Positions 39,139 through 48,895 of a stretch of 64,000 nucleotides of DNA are shown here, in pieces. The first letter of the stretch is position 1. Every line of letters starts with the position of its first letter. The translations under genes were made by a program, and so were the position numbers. The stretch comes from Pseudomonadales bacterium (lineage in GTDB: Bacteria; Pseudomonadota; Gammaproteobacteria; Pseudomonadales; Azotimanducaceae), in contig JAHCAL010000001.1 in the NCBI GenBank assembly GCA_019634925.1, positions 434,001-498,000 of the forward strand. The letters run 5' to 3'. The notes under the pieces are model-generated. The model saw nothing but the letters and a program-made list of their open reading frames with translations. It ran no database searches and was not told the DNA's origin.

Positions 39139-39658
39139 CGCCCGGGACTGTCCCCTGCAGCCAGGCCGCCCAGCGTGCCTGGGCCGCCGCATCCGCTGGG
39201 CCCGAGTCGCGCAGCATTTCCACCTGCCTCGAAAACGCGTCGGTGAACGGGGCGGGCCGCGCGTCCCACCAGGCACGCACGCCGGGAAACGAGATCCACC
39301 AGCGCAGCGTGCTCGACCAGCGTGCCCAGACCTCGTCCGGCATGTCGCCCGATTCACTCTGCAGGTAGATGAACTCGAAGGCACCGAACATCTCGTAGAA
39401 CACCCAGGTGAACTGGACGCGCTGGGCCTGGCTCATGCGATCCGGGTGCAGCACGCCTTCGAGCAGGATCTCCGAGAACGCCGGATCGTGGCTCATGCTC
39501 GACTGGAACTCGGAGATCCGCCCCAGCGCGACGGCATAGGCCTGCATGCGCTGCGCGCGGGTGTTCTGCCGGATCTGGCGTGCCAGGTAGACGAGTGAGA
39601 CGACGACCACCAGGCCGCCGACGAACTCGCCGAGATTGCCGAGCGCTTCGAGATTCAT
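39125..39658 (-). CDS. Membrane-anchored hypothetical protein
   Basis: 177 residues. LGEFVGGLVVVVSLVYLARQIRQNTRA gives one N-terminal membrane helix followed by a basic turn. The rest is soluble and helical with several Trp. Proteins with this N-terminus are common in environmental proteobacteria, but their function is not established. GGGAGG precedes the ATG. It follows the double CoA-transferase by 43 bases and may be in its operon. Confidence 0.7.
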   Translation of the reverse strand: MNLEALGNLGEFVGGLVVVVSLVYLARQIRQNTRAQRMQAYAVALGRISEFQSSMSHDPAFSEILLEGVLHPDRMSQAQRVQFTWVFYEMFGAFEFIYLQSESGDMPDEVWARWSSTLRWWISFPGVRAWWDARPAPFTDAFSRQVEMLRDSGPADAAAQARWAAWLQGTVPGASRT

Positions 39659-39701
39659 CCGATGCCTCCCTGTCGATGCGTCGCCCGGTGCGCGGCCGCG
39701 A

Positions 39702-42116
39702 TCAGTTCAGTATTCCCTCCGCGATCAGTCGGGCGAACGCCTCGTCGGCCCGCCCGAGCAGTTCCTGCACCACGTACGGGTTGTGCTCGCCGAGGATCGG
39801 CGCACGCTCGAGTACGAGTTCGTGGCCGACCCAGCGCGCCGCCTCGCGGTCGATGACGATATCCACGTCGGGCGCTTCGGGCTGGCGCACCGCCTGGTAG
39901 TGGGTGGGCAGCTGCGGATCCCGTTCCAGCATGTCGCGCAGGTGCTCCACCGGCGCGGCGGCGATACCGGCCTCCTGCAGCAGATCGGCCATGGCCCACT
40001 TGTCGCGCGTGCGGGTCCACTCGCGCAGGATCGCATCGAGCGCGTCTTCGTTGGCCTTGCGCGCCGCGTGGCTTGCGAACCGCGGGTCGGTCGCCAGCTC
40101 CGGGCGCGCGATCGCATGGCAGAGCGCCGACCACTGCACGTCGCCCGCCACCGCGATGGCGATCCATGCGTCCAGGCCGAGGTCGGCTTCCGCCAGTGCG
40201 GGATAGATCCCGTGCGGACAGTAGTTCGGGCTCCGGTTCGCGTTGCGCGGCGGCTGCACGCCGCTCGCCCGGTAGGCCATCCACTCGCAGCCGAGCAGCG
40301 CGAGCAGGCTCGAGAGCTGGGTGAGGTGCAGCTCCTGGCCGGCACCGGTCGTCGCGCGCTGGCGCACGGCGGCCAGGATGGTCGCGACCAGCAGGTGCGG
40401 CGAGGTGAAGTCCGGATACGCGACGCCGATGCCGCGCGGCCGCTCGCCGGGAAACCCGGTCAGCATGTTGAACCCGGACGCCGCCATCAGGATGTTGCCG
40501 GTGCTGGGATGCCGCGCCCAGGGCCCGCTGCGGTGCGCGCCGGGCAGGTTGAGCAGGATCACGTCCGGCCGGATCGCGCGCAGGTCCGCATAGCCGAGCC
40601 CCATGCGCCCCATCACGCCGGGGCGGAAGTTGTTCACCACCACGTCCGCGGTTGCGATCAGTTCCTTCACGAGCGCGATGCCGTCCGGCCGGCCGAGATC
40701 GACCGTGAACGACTTCTTGCCGGCGTTGACGGAATTGAACAGTCCGCCGAGATCGGTGTGCGGCTTGCCGTCCGGGCCGGCCTGCCCGCGCATGGAATCC
40801 GGCCGCTCCGCCGATTCCACGCGGATCACCTCGGCGCCGAAACTCGCGAGCAGGCGCGTGCCGATCGGCGCGGCGAGCACCCAGCCGAAGTCGACCACAC
40901 GCAATCCGGCGAGCGCGCCATCGGGCGGCCGCGATGCAGGTGACGCAGGTGTACGCGGTACGGCACGCGGCAGCGCGTCGAGCAAAGCCTGGTCCTCGCC
41001 GAGCAGCGGCGCACGGCGAAACGTCACGCCGTCAGCGATGGCGTCGACGGGCGAGCGCACGTAGCCGAGTCGCACGCCGAGCGTTTCGTGCTCGAGCTCG
41101 AAGAACTGCCCGTTCAGCCGGTACTGGGGCTCGCGTTCCAGATCGGGGAAGTCGAGCACCGGCAGGCAGATGATGTCGGCCTCGAGCGCGCCGGCGACGA
41201 ATTCGTCGCGGGTCAGCGCTGCCGCGAGTGCCAGGGTCAGCGCGGTGACCGGGTTGTCCTTGCGCGGCGCGTCGAGCCGGGCCCAGTCCCAGTCGTCGGG
41301 CGTCAGGGTGTGGGGAACGCCGACCCGGTCGGCCCAGGCCAGGAATCCGCGCATCCGGTCCGGCCTGACCAGCAGGCTCACGTACTTGCCGTCGCGGCAG
41401 GCGAGCGCGGCCGACAGGCCCGGGCGCCGCGGGATGCGCCGCTGCCAGGCCCACTGCGCCGGCCACGCGGTCTGCATCACGGCGAGCGCGGTCGCTTCCT
41501 GCAGCGAGAGGTCGATGTGCACGCCCTGGCCGCGGCCGCTGCCGAAGTCGCGCTGATGCAGGGCGATGGTGATCGCCGATGCCGCGGCGAGCCCGGCCAT
41601 GATGTACGAAGGATGCGCGCCACCCTGCATGGGGATGCCTGCCGGATCACCGGAGACCTGGATCAGCCCGCCGGCCGCACCCGCCACCAGGTCGTTGGCC
41701 TTGCGGTCGCGCCATGGCGTGTATAGCCCGAACGGCGTGACAGAGCACTGCACGAGTCCAGGACGGATCGCGCGCAGCGCCGCGTGGCCGAGCCCCAGCG
41801 CGTCGAGCCGCCCGGGCGGTTCGGTGTCGAGCAGCACGTCGGCGGTCGCGACGAGGTCGAGAAACCGCGCGCGGTCCGCGGGCGTATCGAGATCCAGCAC
41901 GACGGAACGCTTGTTGGTATCCAGGTACAGGTGCGCGAACGCCCGCTCGACACCGGGCTTGTCAGCAAGGAAGGGTGCTTCATGGCGGGCCGGCGCGCCG
42001 CCCGGCGGCTCGACCAGGATCACTTCCGCACCGAGGTCCGCCAGCACGCGCCCGGCCAGCGTCGCCGAGCGGTCGGTGCGTTCGAGCACACGCACGCCGG
42101 CCAGTGCCTGGCTCAC
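39702..42116 (-). CDS. Tandem class III CoA-transferase (two CaiB/BaiF domains)
   Basis: 804 residues, about twice the usual 400. The N-half (1-400) opens LAGVRVLERTDRSATLAGRVLADLGAEVILVE. The C-half (about 400-804) opens LAGLRVVDFGWVLAAPIGTRLLASFGAEVIRVE. In the C-half, GVAYPDFTSPH carries the Asp expected to form the acyl-Asp intermediate. The equivalent N-half segment, GGAHPSYIMAG, has Ser instead, so probably only one half is catalytic. It would move CoA between carboxylic acids; the substrate is unknown. The start is GTG. It lies 30 bases after the MaoC-like gene, in one operon. Confidence 0.88.
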   Translation of the reverse strand: MSQALAGVRVLERTDRSATLAGRVLADLGAEVILVEPPGGAPARHEAPFLADKPGVERAFAHLYLDTNKRSVVLDLDTPADRARFLDLVATADVLLDTEPPGRLDALGLGHAALRAIRPGLVQCSVTPFGLYTPWRDRKANDLVAGAAGGLIQVSGDPAGIPMQGGAHPSYIMAGLAAASAITIALHQRDFGSGRGQGVHIDLSLQEATALAVMQTAWPAQWAWQRRIPRRPGLSAALACRDGKYVSLLVRPDRMRGFLAWADRVGVPHTLTPDDWDWARLDAPRKDNPVTALTLALAAALTRDEFVAGALEADIICLPVLDFPDLEREPQYRLNGQFFELEHETLGVRLGYVRSPVDAIADGVTFRRAPLLGEDQALLDALPRAVPRTPASPASRPPDGALAGLRVVDFGWVLAAPIGTRLLASFGAEVIRVESAERPDSMRGQAGPDGKPHTDLGGLFNSVNAGKKSFTVDLGRPDGIALVKELIATADVVVNNFRPGVMGRMGLGYADLRAIRPDVILLNLPGAHRSGPWARHPSTGNILMAASGFNMLTGFPGERPRGIGVAYPDFTSPHLLVATILAAVRQRATTGAGQELHLTQLSSLLALLGCEWMAYRASGVQPPRNANRSPNYCPHGIYPALAEADLGLDAWIAIAVAGDVQWSALCHAIARPELATDPRFASHAARKANEDALDAILREWTRTRDKWAMADLLQEAGIAAAPVEHLRDMLERDPQLPTHYQAVRQPEAPDVDIVIDREAARWVGHELVLERAPILGEHNPYVVQELLGRADEAFARLIAEGILN

Positions 42117-42146
42117 GCGAATGCCTCGTTCACCAGACCTGCCCGC

Positions 42147-43076
42147 TCACGCCAGCGGAACGACGACGATGCCGGTCATCGCGGTGGCGCCGTCCTCGAG
42201 CGTGGCATCGATCGCGAACACGACACGATCCGCTTCAACGGTGGTCACCCGTGCGTGCGGGTGCATCACCCGATCCGCATAGACCGGCGACTTCCAGCGG
42301 ACATCGAAACACGCGCCGTGCAGCAGCGCGTGGTGCCCGACCCGGGCGAGGATCGGTTCGAGCGCGAACGCCAGCACGTGCGAACCGCCGGCGATCGGCT
42401 GGGCGAGGCCGGCGCGCCGCGCGAGCTCGGGGTCGGAGTGAATCGGGTTGTCCGGTTTGCTGGTATCGCGCGCGGCCATGAGCGCGAGGCTCACGGTGAC
42501 GGGATAACCGCCGAGTTCCTCGCCCGGCGTGAGTGCGGCGAGCTCTGCACGGCACGGATTGTCGGCGGCGACGGACCAGTCGGGCTGCGGCGCCGGGACG
42601 TCATCGGGCGCACGGCCCTCGACGCCGTCCGCGAGGCCGTCCTGAACCTTGTACGAGAGCAGGCCCGTGGTCAGGTTGGTCGCGACGCGTTCGCCTGCCG
42701 CATTGAACGTCGTGCTGCTGGTGGTGCCGTAGCGGCGCGCCTTATGGACGTGGCGGCCCTCGGAGGCGCCGCGTACCGTGAACGCGTCGTCGCGCCGCAG
42801 CGGCCGGTGGATGGTGAAGCGTTCGCGCACCCAAACACCCCCCGCAACACCGCCCGCGCCGCCGGGAATTTCCTGCCGACGCGCCGGATCACGCGGCTGG
42901 GTGGAGAGCAGGAACAGCGTCATCCCGGTGAGCATGTCGGGCGGCACCAGGCCCTCGGCTGCGAGCGCGCGGGTCTCGGCGCCCCATTCACCCATGCCTT
43001 CGGCGGCGCCGTCGAGCTTGTCGGCGCGGATGGGGCCTTTCGAATCGTGCAGTGGTCGGGGCCAGGATTCTCGCAT
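42147..43076 (-). CDS. MaoC/FAS1-type hotdog dehydratase
   Basis: 309 residues, two hotdog halves. The N-half (MLTGMTLFLLSTQPRDP, then RERFTIHRPLRRDD) is the dehydratase-like lid. The C-half has the hydratase motif NPIHSDPELARRAGLAQPIAGGSH, with the Asp and His that hydrate enoyl-CoA. It probably adds or removes water from an unsaturated acyl-CoA made by the adjacent CoA-transferase. The ATG at 43076 is preceded by GGGAAA. Upstream frame extension is Arg/Cys-rich and non-homologous. Confidence 0.82.
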   Translation of the reverse strand: MRESWPRPLHDSKGPIRADKLDGAAEGMGEWGAETRALAAEGLVPPDMLTGMTLFLLSTQPRDPARRQEIPGGAGGVAGGVWVRERFTIHRPLRRDDAFTVRGASEGRHVHKARRYGTTSSTTFNAAGERVATNLTTGLLSYKVQDGLADGVEGRAPDDVPAPQPDWSVAADNPCRAELAALTPGEELGGYPVTVSLALMAARDTSKPDNPIHSDPELARRAGLAQPIAGGSHVLAFALEPILARVGHHALLHGACFDVRWKSPVYADRVMHPHARVTTVEADRVVFAIDATLEDGATAMTGIVVVPLA

Positions 43077-43359
43077 GTTTGTTTCCCGTCTCCGAGTTCG
43101 GTTTGAGCGGTTGTCAGCGTCGCACAAACAACAGTCCCGGGCTCGTGTGCACACCCGTTTCAGAGCGACCGCTGCGTAGGCAAACACAATGCGGCAGCGG
43201 AATCAATGTCAGCTCAGATGCCAGTTCGGTGCCGCGCGAATGGGATGCCTCCACATACCAGGCCCGGGTGAGTAGACGAAGGTGCTCACCGAGGATGATC
43301 TATGGACGCAGTCGGCTTAATCTGATTCCGTTGGAGATCTGGGGGAGTAGGGTGCTGCC
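43077..43359. other. Intergenic edge of a lower-GC island
   Basis: 283 bases between divergent genes. I see no gene, repeat or att-like duplication. Base composition begins to fall here relative to the left flank. Confidence 0.4.
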
Positions 43360-46300
43360 ATGAGACGAACGATTTCCGGGTTCAGTGACTTCGCGGTCAG
43401 ATGGGTCGTGGTCGCCGCGGTTCTGGTGTCCATGAACGGCTGCGGTGGTGGTAGTGGAGGTGGTGCCGGTGCGCCGGACGCTACGCCGAATCGGGCGCCT
43501 GCCGCGCAGGCCGGGCCCGATCAGCAGGTTCGCGACGGAGCACAGGTGACGCTCGATGGTTCGGCGAGTACCGATCCCGATGGTGCAATCGTCGGCTACA
43601 GGTGGACCCAGACATCAGGAACGTCTGTCGCACTGTCGGCTGCGAACGCCAGTGTCACGCGTTTCGCGGCACCGAATCGTTCCGTTCTCCTTGGCAATGA
43701 GGTTCTGGAGTTCAGGCTAACGGTCACTGACGATAGGGGTGCTGCGTCTACCGATACCGTTGCCATCACGGTTGTGCCGGAAAACGACGATCCGATTTCC
43801 GACGCGGGCGGCTATGATACCGTCGCGACCGGCTTTGACGCGCCACTCGATGGTACGGCCAGTCGCGATCCAGACGGCGCAATCGTCAGCTACCTGTGGG
43901 AGCAGGTCGCCGGGCCGCCTGTGCTTCTCTCGGGTGCGGATTCTGTGGTCGCGAGGTACGTCGCCCCTGCGACGGCCGCCGCGCTGCGCTTTCAACTGCG
44001 CGTGACCGACGATGAGGGAGCGAGCCACACGGACACTTTGGACGTTGACGTGTTCGAAGGCACTACGCTTCAGGCGGAACTGGGCCCTGTCGTTGGCGCT
44101 TCAGTGGAAATGTATGACATTACGCGACTGGATCAAGGGCCGCTGTACTCGACGACGACTCGCGATGATCCTGATGTTGGTCACGCAGGCGCGTTCTTCG
44201 TGCCAGTGCCCCTGTTGGCGCCGAGCGACACCTATCTTTTCATCGTAGCCGGTGGGGTCGATCTCGATTCCAATGACGATGGACACCGCGATGCGCCGGT
44301 GCCGGTCGCCGGTAGGTTACGCGCGATCTACACCGAGCAGGATCTGCGCACCCAACCGGTCAGCCGGATCAATGCGCTTACCACGGCGGCCACCATGCTC
44401 AGTCGGTACATGCTCGCCTCGGAGTACAGTACGACAGAGATCCAAGGTAATCTCCGGTATCTCGCGCAGACCTTGCTGAGACGCGATCAGGACTCCTCGG
44501 GCGGAATCGATCGCAGTGATCTGGCCGCGTTTCGTCCATCGCGAACCACGGCCGACGTATGGCGCCCGACGCAGATCTTTGGGCTCCGGGACGCGTTGCT
44601 GACAGGAACGCATGGGCGTGACGTCACGCCGCTCAGAGAGACGTTCATCGAAATCGATGAGTTCGGCGGACGCAGGATTGCGACGGATGGTACTTTCGCG
44701 TTCATCGCCGACGGCGATATTCGGATACTCGATCTGACCAATCGGGCCGCGCCGGTATTGATCGGAACGATACGTACGCCCGGAGAAGCTACGGACGTAC
44801 ATCTCGACGGGTCTACGCTTTACATCGCCGACCAGGTCGATGGACTGCATCTTTGGGACGTGTCCGACCCTCGGGCGCCACAACAACTCGGGACATTCGA
44901 TACTCCGGGTGTTGCGGGAAAAGTAGTGGTCATGAACTCGCGTGCTTTCGTGGCCGACCTGTTCCACGGCGTCCACGAGATTGACGTGACTGATCCGACG
45001 CAACCTGCTTTGGTGCAGACCATCTGGCAACCCGGAATGTGGGCGAGGGACGTAGCGGTCGACGGGGCTAGGCTGGCGATCGCTGACGCTACCTCCGGCC
45101 TTGTGCTTGCGGATCTGAACGTTTTTCCGGCGACAATCGTGACCCTTCCGCTGCCGGGGCCGAACGTTGTGGCAATTCGTAACGATCTGGCAGTCGCGAT
45201 CGCGAATCCGAGAAATGGTGATCCGAACGAGCTTCGCACGTTCAGTGTCGCTGATGTTTCCAATCCCGCACCGATTGGCACGCTTCCCATTCAGAATGTC
45301 ATTGTGAACGCACTACTCCTACGGGACGATTCGGTCTACGCCGCAACCACGCATTACGGCGTATTGTCGTTCGACATTGCCAATCCGGAATCCCCAACAG
45401 CAGGCGCTGCGCATCGCTCGCGGACGCCCAATGAAATCAGGGATCTCGTGTCACTCGATAGTTCGATACTGGGGGTGGCCGAGAGCAGGCCGGGTATCCT
45501 CGAACTCTTGCCGGTGAGCGATCCCGATCCCCGGATTGTGGGCATCGCACGGGTCCCGCTTCTCGGAACGAGCGTTCGTCGCCCGATTGCGATGGCTCCG
45601 GATGACTCGCTCGTTGCAGTTCAGTATTCCGGGGGCGTGCTCATTTATGGCCTCAGTGACCCACGCCACCCCAGGCTGGAGTCCAGCATCATGGTTGTTG
45701 GAGGGGTGGACGACCTCGTCATCGGTAATGGAGTGCTTTACGTGACCGGTTCCGAGGGCTTGTCGGTGTTTGACATCCGCGACCCGCGTGCACCCGTGGA
45801 AATGACGAGCATTGGCGGAAGCGGTCGTGCTCTTACTCTGGTTGGCGACCGCCTGATTCACTGTGAAGACGGGAATACGGTTCTGCTCAACGTGTCAACG
45901 CCTGGAAATCCAGTTGAACTCGGAAGACTCGAGATTGCACATCCGAGTGCGGTCGCAGCGCTCTCGAATACGGTATACGTCGGTCACAGCCAAGGAGTCG
46001 ACGTGATCGACGTAATCGAACCCGCACGGCCGGTGCGCGTTCGGACGCTCCCGCTGGGGAATGTTCGTTCGGTCGCGGTTGGGAATGGCAGGCTCGCAGT
46101 AACACTCCACGATCAGCAGGCCCTGCCTTCTGAGGAGCGAGTGCATCTTTTCGATGTTGCGACGCCTGCTATGCCCTTGCTTTTGTCCTCGAGACCAGGG
46201 TCGGTGGCGCATAGCGTTCTTGTGGGCGACCTTTGGATCCAAGCCAGAATCCGCGATGGGTTTGTCGTAGAAGATCTGACTGATCCCGGGGATCCGCAGG

Positions 46301-46443
46301 TGATCGACCTCGTTCGCACTCCCGAGAGCGCCATTGATGTCGCGGTCGGCCGGGATTTCGTGGCACTGGGGGACGCCGCGATGGGCCCGTACGTCATTCG
46401 CGCGCCGAAACGCGCCGCGAATTCTGGCGTTCTGGCCTGGTGA
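43360..46443 (+). CDS. Surface lipoprotein with two PKD-like domains and LVIVD-type propeller repeats
   Basis: 1027 residues. The N-terminus has a hydrophobic segment and a Cys28 in SMNGCGGGSGGG, a plausible lipobox with a Gly-rich tether. Residues about 45-245 form two PKD/Ig-like domains (each with DGSASTDPDGAIVGYRW or a close variant). An EF-hand-like loop, DQDSSGGIDRSD (about 376-387), and DLDSNDDGHRD could bind calcium. From about 430 to the end, repeated units such as ADGDIRILDLTNRAAPVLIGTI and DVSDPRAPQQLGTF match LVIVD repeats that close into beta-propellers. It is probably an outer-membrane or cell-surface binding protein; the ligand is unknown. Base composition is lower in GC than its flanks. 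Confidence 0.8.
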   Translation: MRRTISGFSDFAVRWVVVAAVLVSMNGCGGGSGGGAGAPDATPNRAPAAQAGPDQQVRDGAQVTLDGSASTDPDGAIVGYRWTQTSGTSVALSAANASVTRFAAPNRSVLLGNEVLEFRLTVTDDRGAASTDTVAITVVPENDDPISDAGGYDTVATGFDAPLDGTASRDPDGAIVSYLWEQVAGPPVLLSGADSVVARYVAPATAAALRFQLRVTDDEGASHTDTLDVDVFEGTTLQAELGPVVGASVEMYDITRLDQGPLYSTTTRDDPDVGHAGAFFVPVPLLAPSDTYLFIVAGGVDLDSNDDGHRDAPVPVAGRLRAIYTEQDLRTQPVSRINALTTAATMLSRYMLASEYSTTEIQGNLRYLAQTLLRRDQDSSGGIDRSDLAAFRPSRTTADVWRPTQIFGLRDALLTGTHGRDVTPLRETFIEIDEFGGRRIATDGTFAFIADGDIRILDLTNRAAPVLIGTIRTPGEATDVHLDGSTLYIADQVDGLHLWDVSDPRAPQQLGTFDTPGVAGKVVVMNSRAFVADLFHGVHEIDVTDPTQPALVQTIWQPGMWARDVAVDGARLAIADATSGLVLADLNVFPATIVTLPLPGPNVVAIRNDLAVAIANPRNGDPNELRTFSVADVSNPAPIGTLPIQNVIVNALLLRDDSVYAATTHYGVLSFDIANPESPTAGAAHRSRTPNEIRDLVSLDSSILGVAESRPGILELLPVSDPDPRIVGIARVPLLGTSVRRPIAMAPDDSLVAVQYSGGVLIYGLSDPRHPRLESSIMVVGGVDDLVIGNGVLYVTGSEGLSVFDIRDPRAPVEMTSIGGSGRALTLVGDRLIHCEDGNTVLLNVSTPGNPVELGRLEIAHPSAVAALSNTVYVGHSQGVDVIDVIEPARPVRVRTLPLGNVRSVAVGNGRLAVTLHDQQALPSEERVHLFDVATPAMPLLLSSRPGSVAHSVLVGDLWIQARIRDGFVVEDLTDPGDPQVIDLVRTPESAIDVAVGRDFVALGDAAMGPYVIRAPKRAANSGVLAW

Positions 46444-46889
46444 GTTCGCGAGGTAGCTTTCTGGAGCCGCTCTGGGCGTTCTCCGTCGGTGCGGTTACTG
46501 CAATGGCTGCACGTGCGACGAAAGCGTTGCTGTTGTTTTCTGCGCAAGCGGCATGGGGGTGGGAGCCGGAATGCGCCGAAGGCTATCCGACGTTTCGTAC
46601 TGAACCTCCAGAGATCAGGATTGAAAAGGATGGATCAGGAAATGTGGATATCTTCATTCGGCGCGAGCATGAGAACCTGCAGGTCTCCTGGTTGACTCTG
46701 TATATCGAGGTACAGACGGCTGTTGGGGCGCGCGAAATAGAAGTTCCGATGGCGTTCTATCGCGAGGGCGACGATGTAGTGACCGGGGTGTTCGCTAGAT
46801 CGGTTGAAGGCATCACCAAGTATCACTTGTCAGTGAAATACTCAGATCACGACTGTGGCCCGAGAATCAGTGCCGATTTCACTCCATAG
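46440..46889 (+). CDS. Exported hypothetical protein
   Basis: 149 residues from GTG overlapping the previous stop by 4 bases, or 129 from the ATG at 46503. The latter begins MAARATKALLLFSAQAAWG, a signal-peptide-like start. The mature part has two Cys (EPECAEGYP, DHDCGPR) and alternating beta pattern. I do not recognise it. The overlap suggests cotranslation with the propeller lipoprotein. Confidence 0.6.
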   Translation: MSSRGSFLEPLWAFSVGAVTAMAARATKALLLFSAQAAWGWEPECAEGYPTFRTEPPEIRIEKDGSGNVDIFIRREHENLQVSWLTLYIEVQTAVGAREIEVPMAFYREGDDVVTGVFARSVEGITKYHLSVKYSDHDCGPRISADFTP

Positions 46890-47168
46890 CCGAGTGGAGT
46901 TTCTGCGGCCGCCCGCAGCCGGCGATCGACAGAGGCGCCGCGGCGCGACCGCGCCATCACAGGGAGAAGGGGTGCCGAGCCGTAGTCCGATGGCGATTCG
47001 TGAGCGGTTTAACCGCAGCAGCGTAGAATCCGAGTCAGCCGCAATGGCCCATGAAAATATCCATCACCAGATGGGCCGACGGGCATTCTACTCAAGGTCG
47101 CGTGTGGCCGAGCGAACATTCGGGGCAGCGGAAGAGGCTGTCATAAGCGCATATCGCGATGGTTCGAG
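46890..47168 (+). other. Gap inside the lower-GC island
   Basis: 279 bases with no supported gene. A 105-codon frame crosses it, but it begins inside the previous gene and has basic, Ser-rich noise. I see no RNA or repeat. Confidence 0.4.
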
Positions 47169-47621
47169 ATGATCGGTCGACTTCTCGCATGTGGGATGGT
47201 TGTTCTTACTTTGGGTTGCGCGCACCGACTGGAGCCGGAAACTGAGTCCGGAGATATCTTGTTCACTAGCTCGCTGTCGGGAGGTATGAACGAAGAATTC
47301 TCGATCGTGGGTGGCGTAGGCAGGGTCTCAGTCGGTATTGATGATGGTGGATCAGGCTACCCACCTTCGGCAGTATTCGATATGGAGGACGTTTTTGATG
47401 ACGGTCCTTCAGTCGAGTTTGCCCGAGTGGAGATCGGCGCCAAGTGCGGTGGTGCCCCCGATTTTCTGATCGAATTCAGAACCAGGTCGTTCCCCGACAA
47501 AGTCCTCCCTCAATATTTCAGCACTTCAAGACCATCCTGTATTCGCATTTATTTCTATGGGCACAGTGAGAATGGGCGGTTTCAATTGCTCGAACGGTTT
47601 GTTGTGAGAGTTGTAAGGTAG
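47169..47621 (+). CDS. Hypothetical lipoprotein
   Basis: 150 residues. MIGRLLACGMVVLTLGCAHR gives a signal sequence with lipobox LTLGC. The mature region is acidic, then beta-rich, with two further Cys. No family is recognised. It is an orphan in the low-GC island. Confidence 0.65.
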   Translation: MIGRLLACGMVVLTLGCAHRLEPETESGDILFTSSLSGGMNEEFSIVGGVGRVSVGIDDGGSGYPPSAVFDMEDVFDDGPSVEFARVEIGAKCGGAPDFLIEFRTRSFPDKVLPQYFSTSRPSCIRIYFYGHSENGRFQLLERFVVRVVR

Positions 47622-47699
47622 GTAGTGCTTGATGCTGCATTCTTCGAGCCAAGCCTCTACCGACGCTTCGTGTATTGACTCGTCAAGGCTTTTAGAAGA

Positions 47700-48299
47700 A
47701 TGAAGATCTGTCGAACGTTGGTGTGGATTGGAAGCGCTCTTTTGATAGGCGCATCTTGCGTCAGCGCACCGGATTCGTCGACGCATGCGGTCTTCAGAGA
47801 ACTAATAGAGCTCGATAATCCGCTCAACCTGCAGTATCACTATCTCGAATTGTCGAGGGACGTAAGGGATGCTTTGGGCGCATGGATGGGAAAGGAGTAC
47901 CCCGAAACCTCCAGCATCGAAGTGGTCAACTATGGCGAAGCGTTCTTCTCAGCTGGTCCGAGGGCGGTCATCCCGTCGTTTCAGCATCAGTTCACAGCAA
48001 ACTATCCGAGCGGACCGTTGGTGCTGCTGAAGATCCCAAGAGAGACAATCGCTGGTTTGCTCTACCTCTTGGTCTTGTTTGCGAGCGATGGAGAAGACAG
48101 TTGTGCGTTCCTTGCACCTGTCGAGGCCGTTTACTGGTATTCGGTCCACGAGATAAGAGAAGGCTTCTTACACGAAGCCAGGGTCTTCGGAGATGTGCCG
48201 TGTTCAAGGTTGGACGAAGTATCAGTCGCCGAGTTTGAGGAGCGCTTGATTCTGCGTGAGGAACCCGCTGAGGCCGGGAATGCCGAAGATCGAAGATAG
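47700..48299 (+). CDS. Hypothetical lipoprotein
   Basis: 199 residues. MKICRTLVWIGSALLIGASCVSAP ends in a lipobox (IGASC). A hydrophobic stretch TIAGLLYLLVLFASDG lies near residue 120. No family is recognised. Upstream and downstream bases are distinctly AT-richer than the chromosome around them. Confidence 0.65.
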   Translation: MKICRTLVWIGSALLIGASCVSAPDSSTHAVFRELIELDNPLNLQYHYLELSRDVRDALGAWMGKEYPETSSIEVVNYGEAFFSAGPRAVIPSFQHQFTANYPSGPLVLLKIPRETIAGLLYLLVLFASDGEDSCAFLAPVEAVYWYSVHEIREGFLHEARVFGDVPCSRLDEVSVAEFEERLILREEPAEAGNAEDRR

Positions 48300-48312
48300 G
48301 ACTGAGGGCTAG

Positions 48313-48894
48313 CATCGGGCGATCGTCGGCGATCTACTGCCATACTTCACACGCCCGCACGCGGCCACCTCGGCCGGCGGAGTGAACTACACGTACGATG
48401 CCAACGGCAACCAGGTGAGCGGTACCAACGGCCGCGCGGTGAGCTACGCGGTGCACAACAAGCCGGTGTCGATGAGCCGCAGCGGCGCCAGCGTCACCAT
48501 CGACTACGGCCCGAACCGGGAACGGTTCCGGCGCATCTACGTGCAGGGCGGATCGACCACCACCACGCACTACGTGGGGAGCATCGAAAAGGTCTGGCGC
48601 CCGGGCGGCGTGATCCAGGTCAAGCGGTACCTGGACGGCGAGCTGATCGAGACGATTCAGGCCAGCACCCGCACGGTCGAGTACCTGCTCACCGATCATT
48701 TGGGCTCGGTGGACGTGGTGGTCAACGCGGCCGGCAGCATCGCGCAGTCGATGGCGTTCGATCCGTTCGGACGGCGCCGGAGCCCGACCAACTACGCGGC
48801 GCTCGCCGACAGTGCCATCTGGAGCTTCGACACCACCCGCACCACGCGCGGGGACACGTTCCAGGAGCTAGGAGAGTCTGCCCGCGAGTTCTGA
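48313..48894 (+). pseudogene. RHS-repeat protein fragment
   Basis: The frame after a TAG at 48310 reads PYFTRPHAATSAGG, then VNYTYDANGNQ, RHS/YD-repeat sequence. It is followed by YLLTDHLGSVDVVVNAAGS, MAFDPFGRRR and WSFDTTRTTRG, the usual approach to the RHS core end. It then switches to DTFQELGESAREF and stops, without the expected core end and toxin tip. Both ends are therefore missing. GC returns to the high background within it. A GTG at 48382 could start a 170-residue product, but function is unlikely. Confidence 0.75.
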
Positions 48895-48895
48895 G

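Noticed and set aside
46855..47172. 105-codon plus-strand frame
   Set aside because: It starts within the previous gene and has no signal, motif or plausible composition.
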